Shown in pieces: positions 7,378-9,024 of a stretch of DNA of 9,024 nucleotides (within the stretch, counting starts at the first letter, position 1; each line of letters begins with the position of its first letter). The notes beneath the pieces were generated by a model, which saw only the letters and a list, made by a program, of their open reading frames with translations, did no database searches and was not told the origin of the DNA. The translations under genes and the position numbers were made by a program. Source of the DNA: an uncultured Candidatus Altimarinota bacterium (GTDB lineage: Bacteria; Patescibacteriota; Gracilibacteria; BD1-5; JAGOOR01); assembly GCA_937920005.1 (NCBI GenBank), contig CALETF010000018.1, forward strand, positions 1 through 9,024, given 5' to 3'.

Positions 7378-8475
7378 ATGACTCAATTTGTTGCGACATG
7401 TATGAATGGGGTAGAGTCTCTTGTTCGCTCAGAACTTGAGAGACAAGATATATCTATTACCTATGGTCAGGATAGGATGGTGGGATTTGAAGGGGATATG
7501 ATGACGCTCACAAAAGCCAATATCTGGTCTCGTGTCGCAAATCGTATCTATATAGAAGTTGAGAAAATCCAGGTTACTTCCCTTGAGATGCTTTTTTCTG
7601 TTATAGAACAGATTGATTGGTCTGAGTGGATACCTGTCGGCACGCCAATACTTGTTTCTGCTACCACTAGCCGCTCTGTTATCACGCATACTCCTAGCAT
7701 GCAATCTCTCGGAAAAAAAGCAATTATCCGCTCACTCATGGGGAGTGATGACTACTGGAAAGAAAATGAAAATAGTCATCCTATAGAAATATTTCTCTTG
7801 CTCGTGAGCGATGAGCTCCATGTACTGATTAATACCTCAGGAGATGCTCTTCACAAACGATGATATCGTACAGAAGCAGGAGAAGCGCCAATTAAGGAAT
7901 CTCTGGCAGCAGCCCTCGTTCTTTTCGGTGGTTGGAAATTTCGTACACCTCTCTATGATCCTATGTGTGGAAGTGGAACTATCCTCATAGAGGCTGCCAT
8001 GATAGCGAGAAATATAGCACCAGGCATAAAGAGAGAATTTGATTATCTTTATTTCCCATGGTATGACCTTCCGTACCATGAAAAAGCTGTCAAAGAGGCT
8101 CAGTCAAAAATGTATGACAAATCATATAAAATATATGGGAGTGATTATGATGTTCGGATGATAGATATTGCCTGTAAAAATGCTTCACGAGCAGGAGTAC
8201 TTGATACGATTCGTTTTACTGAATCGGATCTCTCTGAGGTTTCTTATGAAGATGGATCATGCCTTATTACGAATCCTCCTTACGGAAAAAGAATAGGAGA
8301 CGAAAACCTCGCAGAGACATATCAAAAATTAGAGGACATATTTCAATCAAACAGCCTGTACGGATGAGTGATTACCTCAGTAGATTTTTTCCCAAAAAAT
8401 CAGAAAAATTGGACAAAGAAAAATCTCATGAATGGAGCTGAAAAGTGTCAATTTTGGAGGAAATTGACAAAATAA
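7378..8475 (+). CDS. THUMP-domain class I SAM-dependent RNA methyltransferase, RlmL/YpsC-like (365 aa, two UGA=Gly)
   Basis: This is probably an m2G methyltransferase acting on 23S rRNA; a tRNA target as in the TrmN group is possible. An N-terminal ferredoxin-like/THUMP region (about residues 1-155, starting MTQFVATCMNGVESLVRSEL) leads into the family signature HKRGYRTEAGEAPIKESLAAAL (about 159-180). The SAM-binding motif I follows as DPMCGSGTILIEAA (194-207), then the catalytic motif IV NPPYGKRIG (299-307). UGA at 7861-7863 (residue 162) is the glycine of the conserved H-K-R-G-Y-R. UGA at 8365-8367 (residue 330) lies in the strand before VITSVDFF. The C-terminal NGAEKCQFW matches the family's usual N-G-x-x-x-C end. 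Length fits the stand-alone YpsC type rather than the fused E. coli RlmKL. The start lies in a TAA-TT-ATG junction with DUF192, without Shine-Dalgarno. The last codons overlap the next gene's promoter. Confidence 0.93.
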
Positions 8476-8490
8476 ATTACATATTATAGT
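8464..8490 (+). promoter_or_regulatory. Promoter of the terminal gene, apparently leaderless
   Basis: A perfect TTGACA (8464-8469, within the end of the methyltransferase gene), a 15-nt spacer and TATAGT (8485-8490) are followed by 6 nt and ATG at 8497. Spacing matches the cysS promoter exactly, which also supports 8497 as the start of the last gene. Confidence 0.5.
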
Positions 8491-8496
8491 AATTTA

Positions 8497-8987
8497 ATGA
8501 ATTTGTTAACTACACTTCAGTGATGAGAGGGGATAGATATTGTTAGAAAATGAAGACATGATTTTGAGTTAGGGTGACGAGAAACACTATCTTTGACTTG
8601 TGATATTTGACGAAGAGTATGGTTTTGTTTTTACGCACAAAAAATTTCCCATTCTATGTTGTATGATCCAGAGAATAATGAATGGAATAAGGCACAAAAT
8701 CTTTTACTAAAAATTTTATTAGACTCAAATTGCCACTGAGTTGTTAGTTGGCTTATGAATAAATGACAACTTGAGTGTCGAGGGTACGATGTTCAATTTG
8801 ATGACCTGAGTGCACACTATGAGTATAGGCCAAAATTTAATTTTAGTGATTTGGGAGAATTGCTCAAGGAGAACAAATTCCCAATTTTTGCTACATCGTG
8901 GTCTGATGACTATTTTTCCCATGATCATAGTATTGTTATATTATGAAGATCAAAAACTGAAGGGGAATTCGTTATTTTTGAAAAACA
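8497..8987 (+). CDS. Unrecognised protein, 3'-truncated at the contig end; UGA-rich
   Basis: With UGA as Gly, one frame stays open from ATG 8497 to the adapter junction, about 163 codons with no TAA or TAG. I do not recognise the family. Visible features are NNEWNKAQNLLLKILLDSN-C-H-G (Cys79), RGYDVQFDDL, a predicted helix DLGELLKENKFPIFATSW, and SHDHSIVILGRS (His144) followed by GEFVIFEK. The order of Cys, then a basic or acidic helix, then a His-bearing hydrophobic strand faintly recalls C39-like papain-fold peptidases, but this is weak. Eight of thirteen Gly codons are UGA (8521, 8524, 8551, 8575, 8608, 8737, 8764, 8944), far above the neighbouring genes. Five of them lie in the first 40 codons, where coding status is least sure; ATG 8656 is an alternative start. 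The residues encoded after 8987 derive from adapter and are not part of the protein. Confidence 0.6.
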
Positions 8988-9024
8988 AGATCGGAAGAGC
9001 ACACGTCTGAACTCCAGTCACTAG
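8988..9024. other. Illumina TruSeq adapter read-through (artifact)
   Basis: Bases 8988-9021 match the 34-nt Illumina TruSeq read-1 adapter, beginning AGATCGGAAGAGC and ending CCAGTCAC. The last three bases, TAG, would be the start of a sample index. This is library sequence left on the contig end, not genome. It supplies the apparent TAG stop of the last gene and the well-known contaminant peptides KSTRLNSSH and IGRAHV in two frames. Confidence 0.97.

Noticed and set aside
3840..8367. UGA as tryptophan (code 4) or selenocysteine
   Set aside because: UGA sits on conserved Gly columns, TGG serves the conserved Trp positions, and there is no catalytic Cys/Sec position or downstream SECIS-like pattern at these sites.
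3597..8475. Sequencing errors, frameshifts or pseudogenes explaining the interrupted genes
   Set aside because: The reading frame is identical on both sides of every UGA, only UGA (never TAA/TAG) interrupts, and all catalytic motifs are intact.
8573..8697. A protein-like reading in another plus frame (GDEKHYLGLVIFDEEYGFVF...)
   Set aside because: It has no start codon, is bounded by TAG and TAA, and the competing frame is open for 490 bp with a matching promoter. A local indel near the contig end cannot be excluded.
8810..9010. A plus-strand ORF ending in IGRAHV
   Set aside because: It is in the wrong frame for the terminal gene and its C-terminus is translated Illumina adapter.

Overview
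The window is an AT-rich bacterial contig end that reads sensibly only if UGA is a glycine codon (translation table 25). That code is known from the candidate phyla Absconditabacteria (SR1) and Gracilibacteria (BD1-5/GN02). Under the standard code, cysS, ung, tsaB, the THUMP methyltransferase, a PH-domain protein, a DUF192 protein and a VirD4-like ATPase all look broken. With UGA as Gly each becomes one full-length frame, and several UGA codons fall on family-conserved glycines, including the GG before the D-L-x-F-P-H-H block of cysteinyl-tRNA synthetase and the G-W-E-T-F segment of uracil-DNA glycosylase. I cannot tell the two phyla apart from this window.

Layout. Positions 1-41 may hold the tail of a plus-strand gene. 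Next, on the minus strand (3354 to 56), comes a two-gene unit: a membrane-anchored VirD4/TraG/HerA-like ATPase of 816 aa, then a secreted eight-cysteine protein of unknown function. Positions 3355-3519 hold promoters and a hairpin, followed by a plus-strand tRNA-Arg(CCU) at 3520-3593. A tight four-gene minus-strand operon runs from 6862 to 3597: cysS, tsaB, a bacterial PH-domain membrane protein, and ung. From a 78-bp divergent promoter region, a plus-strand pair reads rightward: a membrane-anchored DUF192 protein (6941-7375) and a THUMP-domain RNA methyltransferase (7378-8475). A last, unrecognised plus-strand gene starts at 8497 and runs into the contig end.

The final 37 bases are not genomic. 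They match the Illumina TruSeq read-through adapter, so the last gene is truncated at about 8987.

The central genes are translation and repair housekeeping: Cys-tRNA charging, t6A tRNA modification, rRNA/tRNA methylation, an Arg tRNA and uracil excision. The left pair faces the cell envelope. No start codon in the window has a recognisable Shine-Dalgarno sequence. Three operon-leading genes have a sigma70-like -10 hexamer ending exactly 6 nt before the ATG, which suggests leaderless transcripts.
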